A DNA stretch of 59,621 nucleotides from positions 1 through 59,621 of the forward strand of contig JARGFK010000015.1 of NCBI GenBank assembly GCA_029211065.1. Reading direction: 5' to 3'. The stretch's first letter is position 1. Every line of letters starts with the position of its first letter. This document shows, one piece after another, positions 42,895-52,088 of the stretch. A program made the position numbers and the translations under genes. A model generated the notes under the pieces. That model saw only the letters and a list, made by a program, of their open reading frames with translations, had not been told where the DNA came from and ran no database searches. Source of the DNA: Desulfobacterales bacterium (lineage in GTDB: Bacteria; Desulfobacterota; Desulfobacteria; Desulfobacterales; JARGFK01).

Positions 42895-45075
42895 TTAGCT
42901 TAAACCAATTAATCTGCCGCCCTGGTAAACGATAAACGCCAGCACCCAGGCTGCCAGGGTGCTGTATACAATACTGACAATGGTCCACTTGGCGGATCCG
43001 GTTTCCCTCCTGATTGCTGCGACAGTGGCCAGGCAAGGGACATATAATAGCACAAAGGCCATCATTGCAAAAGCGCCCAGCGGCGTCATTCCTGAGGATA
43101 ATAGCGCGTTCTGAAGCGCTTCGGGTTCTTCGCCGGCAACGTAAAGAATACCCAGGGTGCTGACAACAATTTCTTTGGCAAAAAAACCGGTTAGGAGTGC
43201 CACGCTCCCGCGCCAGTCGATTCCTAAAGGGGCAAAAACAGGTGCGACAACCTTTCCGATCCGGCCCATGTAGGATCTTTCGGCCTGTTCGGCCTTGCTG
43301 GCCTTTAAAAGTATGGACAGGGCGGCATCACGTTCCAGCAGAAGTTGTTTTTTTTCGCTGTCAGTGGCGGTATTTATCCGGCTGCTGTAAGATGTTTTAA
43401 GGGATTGGATTTCAGCCGTATAGTCGCGTGAATAGGTTAAGTTGCGGGGGAAGGCTGAAAGGGTCCAGACAACAATGGAGCCGATCAAAATGACACCGGT
43501 CATTCTTTTGAGAAACATCTTGCTGCGGTCCCACATATGAATAATCAGGCTTTTCAACATGGGCGCCCGGTATGGCGGAAGTTCCATCACAAAAGGGGCG
43601 TCGGCTCCTTTCAGGATCGTTGAGCGAAAAAGGCGGCCGGTAATGATAGAGAGCAAAATTCCGATAAGGTAGATTGAAAAAATGACGGTGCCGGCCTTGC
43701 CGGCAAAAAAAGCGCCGGCAAGAATGATGTACACCGGCAGTTTGGCGGAGCAGGACATAAAAGGTGTAATGAGAATCGTCAATACACGGTCTTTTTCACT
43801 TTCAAGGGTGCGGGTGGCCATGATTGCCGGCACATTACAGCCGAACCCCATGAGCATGGGAATAAAGGATTTACCGTGAAGCCCAATCAAGTGCATGATT
43901 TTGTCCATTAAAAAAGCGGCTCTGGCCATGTAGCCGGTGTCTTCAAAAATGGCGATACAGAAAAAAAGGATCAGGATATTGGGCAGGAAAATAATGACAC
44001 TGCCGACACCGGCAATGATTCCGTTAACAATTAAATCCTTAAACAGACTGTCCGGCAAAAGCGTTGCGATAAAAGCGCCTGTCCAATTGACGCCGCTGTC
44101 GATCCAATCCATGGGATAAGCGCCCAGTGAAAACGTCAACTGAAACATGGCCCAGATGAAGAAAATAAATATCGGAAATCCGAGGAATCGGTTTGTTAAA
44201 ACCAAGTCGATGTTTCTTGATAGATCGATTCGTTGTTTGGCCGAAGTTGTAAGAACTTCTTTTATGATGCCGGAGATAAAACCGTAGCGTTCCCCGGTCA
44301 TGATGATTTCCGGATCATCGTCATACAGGTTCGATAAGTTCTTTCGCAGCAGCTGCGTCTCAGCAAGAAGCGTTTGACAATGATCCGGTACTTTTTGACA
44401 AATGCGGTCTTTAATTATTTTGTCGTCTTCCAGAAGCTTAACTGCGGTCCAGCGGGTATTGTATGGAAATGATTCGGGTATTTTGTCCTGAAGGATGGAT
44501 TGCAGCTTTGCGATGGCCCCTTCGATATCTTTGCTGTATTTAACCCGGCGTCGTTTGGGTTTTTCCCGGTCGGACGCCGCCAGTTCAATCGCTTTTTTCA
44601 AAAGGGCATCAATGCCTTCATTTTTGTTTCCCACCGTAAAAACAACCGGAACATCTAAAAGTTCCATCATCTTTGGGGCATCAATTTTTATGCCGCGCGC
44701 CAGGGCGACATCTTCCATGTTCAGGGCGAACAGCACATTACAGTCCAGCTCTCTTAACTGGGTTGCCAGATAAAGACTGCGTTCCAGGTTGGAAGAATCA
44801 ATAATATCGATGACCACATCGGGACGGTCATCCAGGATATAATTACGGGCAATAATTTCTTCGATGGAAAAAGGGGTCAGGCTGTAGGTGCCGGGAAGAT
44901 CAACGATTTTGAGATCATGGCCGAACTTGTGAACATTTCCCTCTTTTTTGGCCACAGTGACTCCCGGCCAGTTACCCACTTTCTGCCGGGTTCCGGTGAT
45001 ATCATTAAAGATGGTGGTCTTTCCTGAATTGGGATTGCCGGCAAGGGCGATGGTGATGGGTCCTATCTGCGTCAT
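42895..45075 (-). CDS. feoB: Ferrous iron transporter FeoB
   Basis: A 726-aa Fe(II) transporter: an N-terminal GTPase domain (G1 GNPNSGKTT, G3 DLPGTYS, G4 LNMED), a helical GDI region, then about 8-10 membrane helices with the Gate domains (PAIMATRTLE, MSCSAKLPVYI, FFAKEIVVSTLG). Length and motifs match FeoB. It is preceded 7 bases earlier by feoA. GTP hydrolysis is thought to control Fe2+ passage. Confidence 0.95.
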   Translation of the reverse strand: MTQIGPITIALAGNPNSGKTTIFNDITGTRQKVGNWPGVTVAKKEGNVHKFGHDLKIVDLPGTYSLTPFSIEEIIARNYILDDRPDVVIDIIDSSNLERSLYLATQLRELDCNVLFALNMEDVALARGIKIDAPKMMELLDVPVVFTVGNKNEGIDALLKKAIELAASDREKPKRRRVKYSKDIEGAIAKLQSILQDKIPESFPYNTRWTAVKLLEDDKIIKDRICQKVPDHCQTLLAETQLLRKNLSNLYDDDPEIIMTGERYGFISGIIKEVLTTSAKQRIDLSRNIDLVLTNRFLGFPIFIFFIWAMFQLTFSLGAYPMDWIDSGVNWTGAFIATLLPDSLFKDLIVNGIIAGVGSVIIFLPNILILFFCIAIFEDTGYMARAAFLMDKIMHLIGLHGKSFIPMLMGFGCNVPAIMATRTLESEKDRVLTILITPFMSCSAKLPVYIILAGAFFAGKAGTVIFSIYLIGILLSIITGRLFRSTILKGADAPFVMELPPYRAPMLKSLIIHMWDRSKMFLKRMTGVILIGSIVVWTLSAFPRNLTYSRDYTAEIQSLKTSYSSRINTATDSEKKQLLLERDAALSILLKASKAEQAERSYMGRIGKVVAPVFAPLGIDWRGSVALLTGFFAKEIVVSTLGILYVAGEEPEALQNALLSSGMTPLGAFAMMAFVLLYVPCLATVAAIRRETGSAKWTIVSIVYSTLAAWVLAFIVYQGGRLIGLS

Positions 45076-45082
45076 AACATTC

Positions 45083-45310
45083 CTATTTTACCTGCTCGAC
45101 CGTTATCTGGGCCGCTTCTTCGACCCGCAGGGAAACATGATAGCCTTTTACGATCAATTCCACCGGGTCTTTCAAGGGAGCGTATTTTTCAATATACAGC
45201 TCGGCTCCTTTGGTAATTCCCATTTCAAGAATTCGGCGGCGCAATGCGCTGATGCCGCCGACGTGCAGGACCTTTCCGGTCTGACCCTCTTTCAATTCAC
45301 TCAGTTGCAT
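45083..45310 (-). CDS. feoA: FeoA
   Basis: A 75-aa SH3-like cytoplasmic protein (MQLSELKEGQTGKVLHVGGI, RRRILEMGITKGAEL) that assists FeoB. The frame is open up to 45409, but the family begins at the ATG at 45310. It lies 7 bases from both neighbours and follows a Fur-FeoA fusion gene, so this operon carries two FeoA domains. Confidence 0.93.
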   Translation of the reverse strand: MQLSELKEGQTGKVLHVGGISALRRRILEMGITKGAELYIEKYAPLKDPVELIVKGYHVSLRVEEAAQITVEQVK

Positions 45311-45317
45311 AGCCCCT

Positions 45318-46007
45318 CTATCCGATGTTCTTTTCGGCCGGTTGAACCAGTATCTTCTGTGACAGCCCGCGCCCGAGAACAAAGCGTTTACCCTCAACTG
45401 CAACCACAAGCTGACCCTTGCTGATGTTGGTAACGATGTCTATTTGATCGCCCTGGCGCAGCCCCATGGTCAACAATCGCATGCGGACGCCGGCTCCACC
45501 CAAAATGTCTTTTATGATCAGCTTTTCTCCCTGTTTGGCTGTGTCAAGGGGCAATACCCGAACACGTTCTTTCAGACACGCGGCACAAATTCCGTATATT
45601 TCCATTTTATGCTGCAGCATATGAAAGCCATACGTTGCGGCAATTTTTACCTGCAGATCCTCCAGTTGTTCATTTTTAAATTCGAAGATACCCCGACATT
45701 TGGTGCAGACCATATGATCATGGTGCTGGCCGAGATGCCGATGCTCATAGCGCACTTCCCCGTTGCGAAATCGGTTTTTCTGGGCAAATCCATAACGGCA
45801 CATCAGTTTGAGGGTTTCGCGTACAAGCCCCGGTTCCAACGGGTGGCCTCTATCATTCAGGATTTGAACGAGTTCAGTGCTGGTCACATGCTGTTCGGTT
45901 TGAAGGAAGGCCTCAAGGACTTTGAATCTATCTTCAATGTTATCCGTATGTTCATGGGTAAAAAGCTTTTTGAACTGTTCATGTTCCTGGCGGTGGATGT
46001 ATTTCAT
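45318..46007 (-). CDS. Fur-like regulator fused to a FeoA domain
   Basis: A 229-aa protein with two parts. Residues 1-145 are Fur-like: HTH at about 40-80 (HVTSTELVQILNDRGHPLEP), then metal ligands HHDH (95-98), CTKC (101-104) and CAAC (141-144). Residues 150-225 are a FeoA SH3-like domain (ILGGAGVRMRLLTMGLRQGD). DtxR-type iron regulators also carry a C-terminal SH3-like domain, so this Fur copies that design. As the first gene of the operon it probably senses Fe2+ and represses feoAB, with its own promoter below. Whether the tail interacts with FeoB is unknown. Confidence 0.88.
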   Translation of the reverse strand: MKYIHRQEHEQFKKLFTHEHTDNIEDRFKVLEAFLQTEQHVTSTELVQILNDRGHPLEPGLVRETLKLMCRYGFAQKNRFRNGEVRYEHRHLGQHHDHMVCTKCRGIFEFKNEQLEDLQVKIAATYGFHMLQHKMEIYGICAACLKERVRVLPLDTAKQGEKLIIKDILGGAGVRMRLLTMGLRQGDQIDIVTNISKGQLVVAVEGKRFVLGRGLSQKILVQPAEKNIG

Positions 46008-46036
46008 CAGTAATCCCTGTTGGTAATATTTTTTTG

Positions 46037-46073
46037 AACATAGTGCTCAAGCCCGATAATGTCAATATATTGA
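46037..46073 (-). promoter_or_regulatory. Feo operon promoter overlapped by a palindrome (candidate Fur operator)
   Basis: On the minus strand, TTGACA (46065-46060), a 17-base spacer, and TATGTT (46042-46037), about 30 bases before the fur-feoA start. The palindrome TCAATATATTGA (46062-46073) overlaps the -35 box, a position where a repressor would block RNA polymerase. It is not the classic GATAATGATAATCATTATC Fur box but is AT-rich in the same style. Confidence 0.55.
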
Positions 46074-46170
46074 AAATTCATCGTTTTCAAGGACTATGAT
46101 TTGTTTCCGGGGGTATAAAAAAAGAAACGGGGTCGGTCATTGGTGGCCTGGGAATTAAAGCGGTATGTTA

Positions 46171-46416
46171 CTACTTGCCTGGTCCAGGGATATCATAGGT
46201 TGTGCAGGAGCCGCCGGGGCAGGTTCTGGCCTGGGAAGTCGCGCCTGAACGCTGCCCGGAACCACTGCCGATGGTGTAACCGGTTGTGCTAAGAACCCGC
46301 TCAAGGTTATCGGAGTCGCATTTGGGGCACTGAAGTTTAAGCGATCGACTTTTTTTTATCAGCAGCAATTCAAAAATATCGTTGCATTTTAAACATTTAA
46401 ATTCATATATCGGCAT
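46171..46416 (-). CDS. FmdB-family zinc-ribbon protein
   Basis: An 81-aa protein starting MPIYEFKCLKCNDIFE. It carries a Cys4 zinc ribbon (C8, C11, C30, C33: FKCLKC and LQCPKC) and a low-complexity Gly/Ser-rich tail (GSGSGQRSGATSQARTCPGG) with two more cysteines. FmdB-type proteins are regulatory or metal-linked, with no precise function. It sits alone, 82 bases after recN's end, on the same strand. Confidence 0.85.
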   Translation of the reverse strand: MPIYEFKCLKCNDIFELLLIKKSRSLKLQCPKCDSDNLERVLSTTGYTIGSGSGQRSGATSQARTCPGGSCTTYDIPGPGK

Positions 46417-46498
46417 TACTTTCTCCAGTGACTTGAATTGATTAAAAACACAATATCTTTATGATGTTTTAACTTTGTTTGTCAAGGGGAACGGTTCT

Positions 46499-48199
46499 TT
46501 ATCGGTCTTGCAGCATTTCGCTGGCATGTTCAAGCGCGGTTTTTGTGATCGTTGCACCACCCAGCATCCGGGCAATTTCTTTGATGCGGTCATTTTTGTC
46601 AAGGGGCTGGATCATTGTCACGGTTCTACCGCCGGAAACCTGCTTTGATATCCTGAAATGATGCTTTCCGAATTTAGCGATCTGGGGCAAGTGGGTGATG
46701 CAGACGACCTGGTGAAAACGGGCCAGGTCCGCCAGTTTTTTTCCGACAACCTCCGCCACGCCGCCGCCGATGCCGGCATCAACCTCGTCGAAGATGATCG
46801 TTTCGACCGAATCCGTTCCCGCCAGAATGGCTTTAAGGGCCAGCACCACCCTGGACAGTTCACCCCCGGAAGCAATATTGGCAAGGGGTTTGAGTTCCTC
46901 GCCCACATTGGGGGCAATCATCAGGGTAATCCGGTCGATACCGGTTTCGCCCATAACAGCGTCCGCTAGGGTGAGGTTCGGATCCGTATGGGCATCTTTT
47001 GCTGTTTTTCGAAAAGACACCTCAAACCGGGTGTGACCCATTTTTAGAAAGCCAAGTTCCTTTTCCACCATTTTAGCTAATTTTAGAGAGGCCCCCCCTC
47101 TTTTTTGAGAAAGTTGACGGGACAGCCCGGCCAGTTTTTCGTGCAAGCGGCCGATGTCCGCTTTTGTTGTTTTAATTTTTTTCGATAGATTTTCTATTTC
47201 GGACAACTCATAATGAATATTTTCAAGATGAGAAATTACGCTTTCGAGGGTCCCTCCATATTTTCGTTTTAGTTTTTGGAGTTTGTCCAGGCGGGATTCG
47301 ACTTCTTCGAGTCGGTTTTCATCAAAGTATATGGTTTTCAGATAGCCGCGAAGGTTTTCCACAAGGTCTTCTATCTGGAAGGAAACGTCATTCATTCCCT
47401 TTGCAGCCGGCAGCAGCTCCGGGTCGAGCTGGCCGGCTTTATCCAGCTGTTTTTTCACGGCCGCAAGATGTTCGATCACGGCGCCCTGGCCGCTGTATAG
47501 CGCCTCGATGCCGTCAAAAACAACCTGGTAGAGCGTTTCGCTGTTTTTAAGGCGAATTTTTTCCTGTTCAAGAGACTTGTCTTCATCCGGAACAACAGCG
47601 GCATCGCTGATCTCTTTTTTTTGAAATTTCAACAGTTCAATATGTTCATCCTGACGATTTTTTTTCAGATTCAGTTTGTTCAGTTTTGCAATGGCCGGCA
47701 GGATCTCCTGATAGCAGGCATAAACCTCAGCCCGCAGTGGGAGAAGGCCGCCGAACCGGTCAAGGATCAACAGCTGCTGGTCTTCTTTTAAAAGCCCTTG
47801 ATGGGCATGCTGGCCGGAGATACTGGCAAGATTTTCGGTTAGCGTGTTGAGCAGCTGGATAGTGGCCAGACGGTCATTGATATAGATGCGGTGACGCTCA
47901 TTACGGGAAATAATTCGCCGGACCAGCAGGCTGTCGGCGGTATCGTAACCATGCTCGGATAGAATGGCATTCATTTGACTGTCGGGAGAGAAAACAAATA
48001 AAGCTTCAAGCTCGGCGGTTTCAGACCCGGATCGAATCAGGCCGGCGGAAGCTCTGGTTCCCAGCAACAAATTGACGGCATTGATGATTACTGATTTTCC
48101 GGCCCCGGTTTCGCCGCTCAGTACGGTCAGGCCATCTGAAAAATGGATGTGCAGATCGTCAATGATGGCAAAGTTGCGTATGCTGAGTTCTTGAAGCAT
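46499..48199 (-). CDS. recN: DNA repair protein RecN
   Basis: A 566-aa SMC-like ATPase for double-strand-break repair. Walker A GETGAGKSVIINA near residue 30, a short coiled-coil arm (about 150-340), LASGGELSRVVLALKAIL (ABC signature), and Walker B TIIFDEVDAGIGG. The recN order of domains and the length are standard. No SOS box was examined closely. The gene starts with ATG 48199 (MLQELSIRNFAIIDDLHI). Confidence 0.94.
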   Translation of the reverse strand: MLQELSIRNFAIIDDLHIHFSDGLTVLSGETGAGKSVIINAVNLLLGTRASAGLIRSGSETAELEALFVFSPDSQMNAILSEHGYDTADSLLVRRIISRNERHRIYINDRLATIQLLNTLTENLASISGQHAHQGLLKEDQQLLILDRFGGLLPLRAEVYACYQEILPAIAKLNKLNLKKNRQDEHIELLKFQKKEISDAAVVPDEDKSLEQEKIRLKNSETLYQVVFDGIEALYSGQGAVIEHLAAVKKQLDKAGQLDPELLPAAKGMNDVSFQIEDLVENLRGYLKTIYFDENRLEEVESRLDKLQKLKRKYGGTLESVISHLENIHYELSEIENLSKKIKTTKADIGRLHEKLAGLSRQLSQKRGGASLKLAKMVEKELGFLKMGHTRFEVSFRKTAKDAHTDPNLTLADAVMGETGIDRITLMIAPNVGEELKPLANIASGGELSRVVLALKAILAGTDSVETIIFDEVDAGIGGGVAEVVGKKLADLARFHQVVCITHLPQIAKFGKHHFRISKQVSGGRTVTMIQPLDKNDRIKEIARMLGGATITKTALEHASEMLQDR

Positions 48200-48614
48200 A
48201 TAAAAAAATGTTACTTAAATTAATCTGTTCCGAATTAGACAGGGGGGACCCTCCATGAACAAAATCCTGATGAGTTCCTTTCTGAAAAGGGCACCCGGAT
48301 AAAAATTAATATTGCATAAGCATTCATGTTTGTAAAGGTACTTGTGAGTCCTCGGCATGGGTTGAAAGTCGCTATAAAATTTCGGTTATTTAAATCAAAA
48401 AAGGCATCCTTAATCCAGGGCAAAGCGTTCGATGATTTGGTTAAGCCGACATTTTTTTGGCTCTAATCTTTATTTTGCAAAAAAATGCATTAATATTTAG
48501 ATGTCCGTTGTTCAACCAGAAAAGCGTCAATTGCATCCGGTGTGCTTCCAAATTGTTGCGACCCCATTAATGTCAAAAGAAATCAAAGGTGAACCCAAAC
48601 TTTCAGGAGGGATT
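48200..48614. other. Intergenic region before the porin gene
   Basis: No gene is supported. A short frame (48501-48728) reads into the porin signal peptide but has no RBS of its own. AT-rich blocks occur at 48340-48410 and 48470-48500. A possible weak promoter is TTGCAA with TAGATG, 17 bases apart, at about 48474-48503. The porin RBS AGGAGG is at 48605-48610. Confidence 0.35.
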
Positions 48615-49902
48615 ATGAAGCGAAATTATTCAGGATATTATATTTGTATAGTGGCTATCATTTTTCTGTTGGTATCGACCTGGAGCAGCCGTGTGCAGGC
48701 CCAACCGGTCGATGCCCGGACCCTTTGAAAAGATGCAGCGTCTGATCGAGCAGCAGCAATCCCAGCTGGATGCCCAGGCCAAGGCGATTGAAGACATGAA
48801 AAAACAGCTCCAGGCCCTTTCCAAGGCGGGGCAGCCTTCAACGGCAACCGCTGAAAAACTTCCGTCCCTGCAAAACATTGTAAAACCCGGCAGCGACAAG
48901 GTGGAGGTGCAGTTATACGGCCAGGTAAACCGGGGTGTCATGTATGCGGACGACGGCAATGACAGCGATTTTTACCATGTGGACAACGATACATCCTCCA
49001 CCCGGCTGGGTATAAATGCCAAAACCCGAACCGGCGGCGATCTGGAAGTCGGCGCGCGCTTCGAGGTCCAGTACGAATCGAACTCTTCGGCTTCGGTCAG
49101 CCAGACAAGCAATTCGACCGGTCCCGATAATTTTACCCAGCGGCACCTCGATTTATTTATAGAATCAAAGCGCTTCGGCAAACTGTCAATCGGCCAAGGG
49201 AACACTGCCTCCAATGAAACCTCTGAAGTGGATCTGTCTGGAACAGCCCTTGTAGGCTATTCTGATATCAGTACCGTGGGGGGCGGCATATTATTCTTTG
49301 ATAAGACCGCCAACAGCCTGTCAGACACGGACATCGGAGATGTTTTCAATAACATGGACGGACTCAGCCGTAGGGACCGCCTGCGCTATGACACCCCCGA
49401 ATTTTTCGGCTTTGTCTTGTCGGGATCGGCTATTGAAAATAATGCCGAGGATATTGCCCTCTGGTATAACCGGAAATTTTCGGGATTTAAACTTGCCGGC
49501 GCGGCTGCCTATGCCAATCCGGGCAATACATCGTTGGACAATCAGTTGGATGGATCCGTCTCCATTCTGCTGGACGGTGGCTTTAATGCCACCTTTGCCG
49601 CCGGCAATCAATACATGCGGGCATCCGGTCAGGATGACGCGACCTTTTACTACGCAAAAATAGGGTTTGTCCGGAAGTATTTTGATATCGGTCCCACGGC
49701 GCTTTCGGTGGATTATGGCCGTTACAACGACGTGGACAGGAATGACGATGAGGCTGACGCCATCGGGTTTCAGTTTGTGCAGAACCTGACGGATTGGCGC
49801 ACGGAGCTGTATATGGGTTACCGCCACGCCAGTCTCGACCGGACAGGTAATGACTTTGAAGATATCAATGTTGTTCTGGGGGGCGGGAGAATCAAATTCT
49901 AG
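48615..49902 (+). CDS. Outer-membrane porin with a +1 frame break after the signal peptide
   Basis: Start ATG 48615 has AGGAGG (48605-48610) upstream. The first 37 codons give a signal peptide (MKRNYSGYYICIVAIIFLLV, cleaved probably after VQA) and then run into TGA at 48726-48728, in the context CTT TGA (48723-48728). The rest of the porin continues in the +1 frame from GAA 48727: a coiled-coil EKMQRLIEQQQSQLDAQAK, then porin strands (VEVQLYGQVNRGVMYADDGN, GARFEVQYESNSS, ALSVDYGRYN) to a C-terminal VVLGGGRIKF. Dropping one T restores the frame as TLEKMQRL. Read together it is about 428 aa, a general-porin size. Either a programmed +1 shift, a mutation, or a sequence error. Confidence 0.8.
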
Positions 49903-49985
49903 CAAGATAGCGGTCTGAAGCAATGGTGCTTTAACATGACAACGGAACGGGGATGATTGCGGATCGTTGCGATGTGGACGTGCAC

Positions 49986-50993
49986 TTAGAAGATTTTTCT
50001 GGCTCTGGCAATATCGTCGACGTCGCCCATGACGATGAGCGTCATCCCCTTTTCAAGCTGCTGTTCGGGGGAAGGATTAAATTCTATTTCACCCATGTCT
50101 TGTCTGGCGCCCAGGACAAGGAGATTGTATTTATCATTCAAGGCGCAAGTGCTCAGTTTTTTGCCTTCTACGGTGGAGTTTTCAGTAACGGTAATCTGGT
50201 GTATCCGTAGGTTGCCCTGGCTGCTTCGCAGCATGCTGTCAAGAAAGCTGACAACGGTAGGGCGAAGCATTTCAGAAGCCATGCGCAGACCGCCGATGTA
50301 GTTGGGTGAAACCACCTGGTTTGCGCCTGCTTTTCTGAGCTTGGGCTCTAAACTGGGATCGATCATCCGGCTGATGATGCGTGCCTGCTTATTCAGCATT
50401 CTGGCGGTCATGGTGACATAAAGGCTGTCTTTATCAGAGGGAAGCGTAATCACAATTCCGGAGGCCTTTTCGATGCCGGCTGTCAACAGATTCTGGTCAT
50501 CGGTGGCATCCCCTTTGATATAGAGTAAATCTCCGATGCTTTTACAGCGTTCAATATTTTCTTCACTTTGTTCGATGAGGACAACCTGTTCTCTATTTTT
50601 CAGCAGCTCCGTCACAACATGGCGACCGGTCTCGCCACCGCCGCAGACAACATAATGGTTACTGAGTTTTGCGATCTGTTTTTCCATTTTGTTTTTCCTC
50701 AAGACCCCTGATAGCTCTCCTTCAATGATCATGGCTGTTAACGAGCTTATTCCATAAAGAATAATCCCCATTCCGAAGGTGATAAGGATCATGGTAAATA
50801 TTTCAACGGGGATATTTCCTCTGATTTCAAGAATTTCTCCATATCCGACCGTCGTCAAAGAAATTACCGTCATATAGATACAGTCCATAAACCTGGGTTT
50901 GCCGCCAAGGAGGATAAAGTAGCCGAGACTTCCCGCCAGAACCACGAAAAAAACGGCCAGCAGCGCAAAAAGGAGACGTTTCTTAATATGCAT
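49986..50993 (-). CDS. Second TrkA-N potassium channel
   Basis: A 335-aa channel of the same design as the one at 23535: helix (about 8-28), filter TVGYG at 48-52, second helix (about 62-85), then RCK with VCGGGETGRHV and TrkA-C. The filter is intact, so it should conduct K+. The middle glycine-rich loop reads GGGETG instead of the GYGRIG of the other channel. It converges on the porin gene. Function could differ in the ligand that gates it. Confidence 0.88.
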   Translation of the reverse strand: MHIKKRLLFALLAVFFVVLAGSLGYFILLGGKPRFMDCIYMTVISLTTVGYGEILEIRGNIPVEIFTMILITFGMGIILYGISSLTAMIIEGELSGVLRKNKMEKQIAKLSNHYVVCGGGETGRHVVTELLKNREQVVLIEQSEENIERCKSIGDLLYIKGDATDDQNLLTAGIEKASGIVITLPSDKDSLYVTMTARMLNKQARIISRMIDPSLEPKLRKAGANQVVSPNYIGGLRMASEMLRPTVVSFLDSMLRSSQGNLRIHQITVTENSTVEGKKLSTCALNDKYNLLVLGARQDMGEIEFNPSPEQQLEKGMTLIVMGDVDDIARARKIF

Positions 50994-51357
50994 CGTTTAG
51001 TATGAAAAGGTCGGTTAAGATATGGAAACCACTATAGTGACTGTGATAGACTCATACACCAGTATGCGTTTTAGTGTAAAGGTTTTTCTGCAAACAATCC
51101 CGTAACCGATAAAGGTTCTATCAACTTTTTAGGCAAGGCCGGCCGGTGAAAAATCTTTACAAAGGAACGAGCATGCTTTATAAATTTGGATCACCTCCAA
51201 AAGAGTTGGTGATCCAGGATTCAAGGGTTCAAGGGGTCCGGGGTTCAAGTGAAGTGCAAATAGGCTATAAAGCTGGGAGGCTGGGAAGCCGGGAGGTTAG
51301 AAAGTTGGAAAGCTTTATTACAAGTGGATTTATCCTGAAAACAGAGAAAATTGCCTG
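50994..51357. other. Intergenic region with a hairpin and 8-bp periodic repeats
   Basis: No gene is supported; a 70-codon frame (51146-51358) is an accident of the repeats. TGGATCACC/GGTGATCCA (51187-51195 and 51208-51216) form a perfect 9-bp stem with a 12-base loop. Next come repeated GGTTCAAG/GGGTTCAAG units around 51220-51250. Then comes a run of six degenerate 8-bp units starting GCTATAAA, GCTGGGAG, GCTGGGAA (51264-51311). The period is not a multiple of three. Confidence 0.55.
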
Positions 51358-52008
51358 ATGCGGCCGATACTGACGATCGTCATTGCTTCTCGAAACAAAG
51401 GGAAAAAAGTCGAAATACAGGAGCTGCTAAACGATTTTCCTGTTAATATCAAAACGCTTGATGATTTTGGCCCTGTTCCGGAGATAGCAGAAAATGGGAC
51501 AACTTTTGAAGAAAATGCATACCAAAAGGCAAGTTCAATCGCAAGAATTCTGGGGTTGCCGGCATTGGCAGATGATTCAGGTCTTGTGGTAGAGGTTTTG
51601 GACGGAAGACCCGGCGTCTATTCGGCCCGATATGCTGGTGAAGATGCCACCGATCGACAGCGGTGTCTAAAGCTGCTCGAAGAAATGGAAGGCCAGGCCA
51701 ACCGCAGCGCTGTTTTTGAATGCGTCGTATCCATTGCCGTTCCTTCCGGCTCCGCGCTGACATATGAAGGAAAGTGCGAGGGTCTTATTGCCCAGACAAC
51801 GTCCGGCTCGGGCGGGTTCGGTTATGACCCGGTATTTTTTTATCCGCCGGCCGGAAAAACCTTTGCTGAAATGACCGCAGAAGAAAAAAACAGCGTCAGT
51901 CATAGGGGTAAGGCATTAAGAGATTTATGTGCCGAATTTGAAAAGGCGCTGATTTGGATCAGGCAGCACATGCCGTTGCCGGAACCCGGCAATTGTAAGG
52001 GCGATTAA
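51358..52008 (+). CDS. rdgB: XTP/dITP pyrophosphatase (RdgB/HAM1 family)
   Basis: A 216-aa house-cleaning enzyme that hydrolyses non-canonical purine triphosphates. The N-terminal SRNKGKKVEIQELL phosphate-binding motif, ADDSGLVVEVLDGRPGVYSA and GFGYDPVFF are all family hallmarks, and the closing SHRGKAL is present. The start is ATG 51358 (MRPILTIVIASRN). Confidence 0.93.
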   Translation: MRPILTIVIASRNKGKKVEIQELLNDFPVNIKTLDDFGPVPEIAENGTTFEENAYQKASSIARILGLPALADDSGLVVEVLDGRPGVYSARYAGEDATDRQRCLKLLEEMEGQANRSAVFECVVSIAVPSGSALTYEGKCEGLIAQTTSGSGGFGYDPVFFYPPAGKTFAEMTAEEKNSVSHRGKALRDLCAEFEKALIWIRQHMPLPEPGNCKGD

Positions 52009-52088
52009 CAACGGCTTTACCCTTTACGGAGAGGCGCATCCCCATCAAAAATAGCGGGCAGACACGCAATCAGGATTCTCTTTTCACT

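Noticed and set aside
48501-48728. 75-codon frame ending at the porin TGA
   Set aside because: The real start is ATG 48615 with a strong RBS; the upstream codons have no RBS and give a poor signal peptide.
51146-51358. 70-codon frame before rdgB
   Set aside because: It covers the hairpin and 8-bp repeats; its amino-acid sequence only reflects those repeats.
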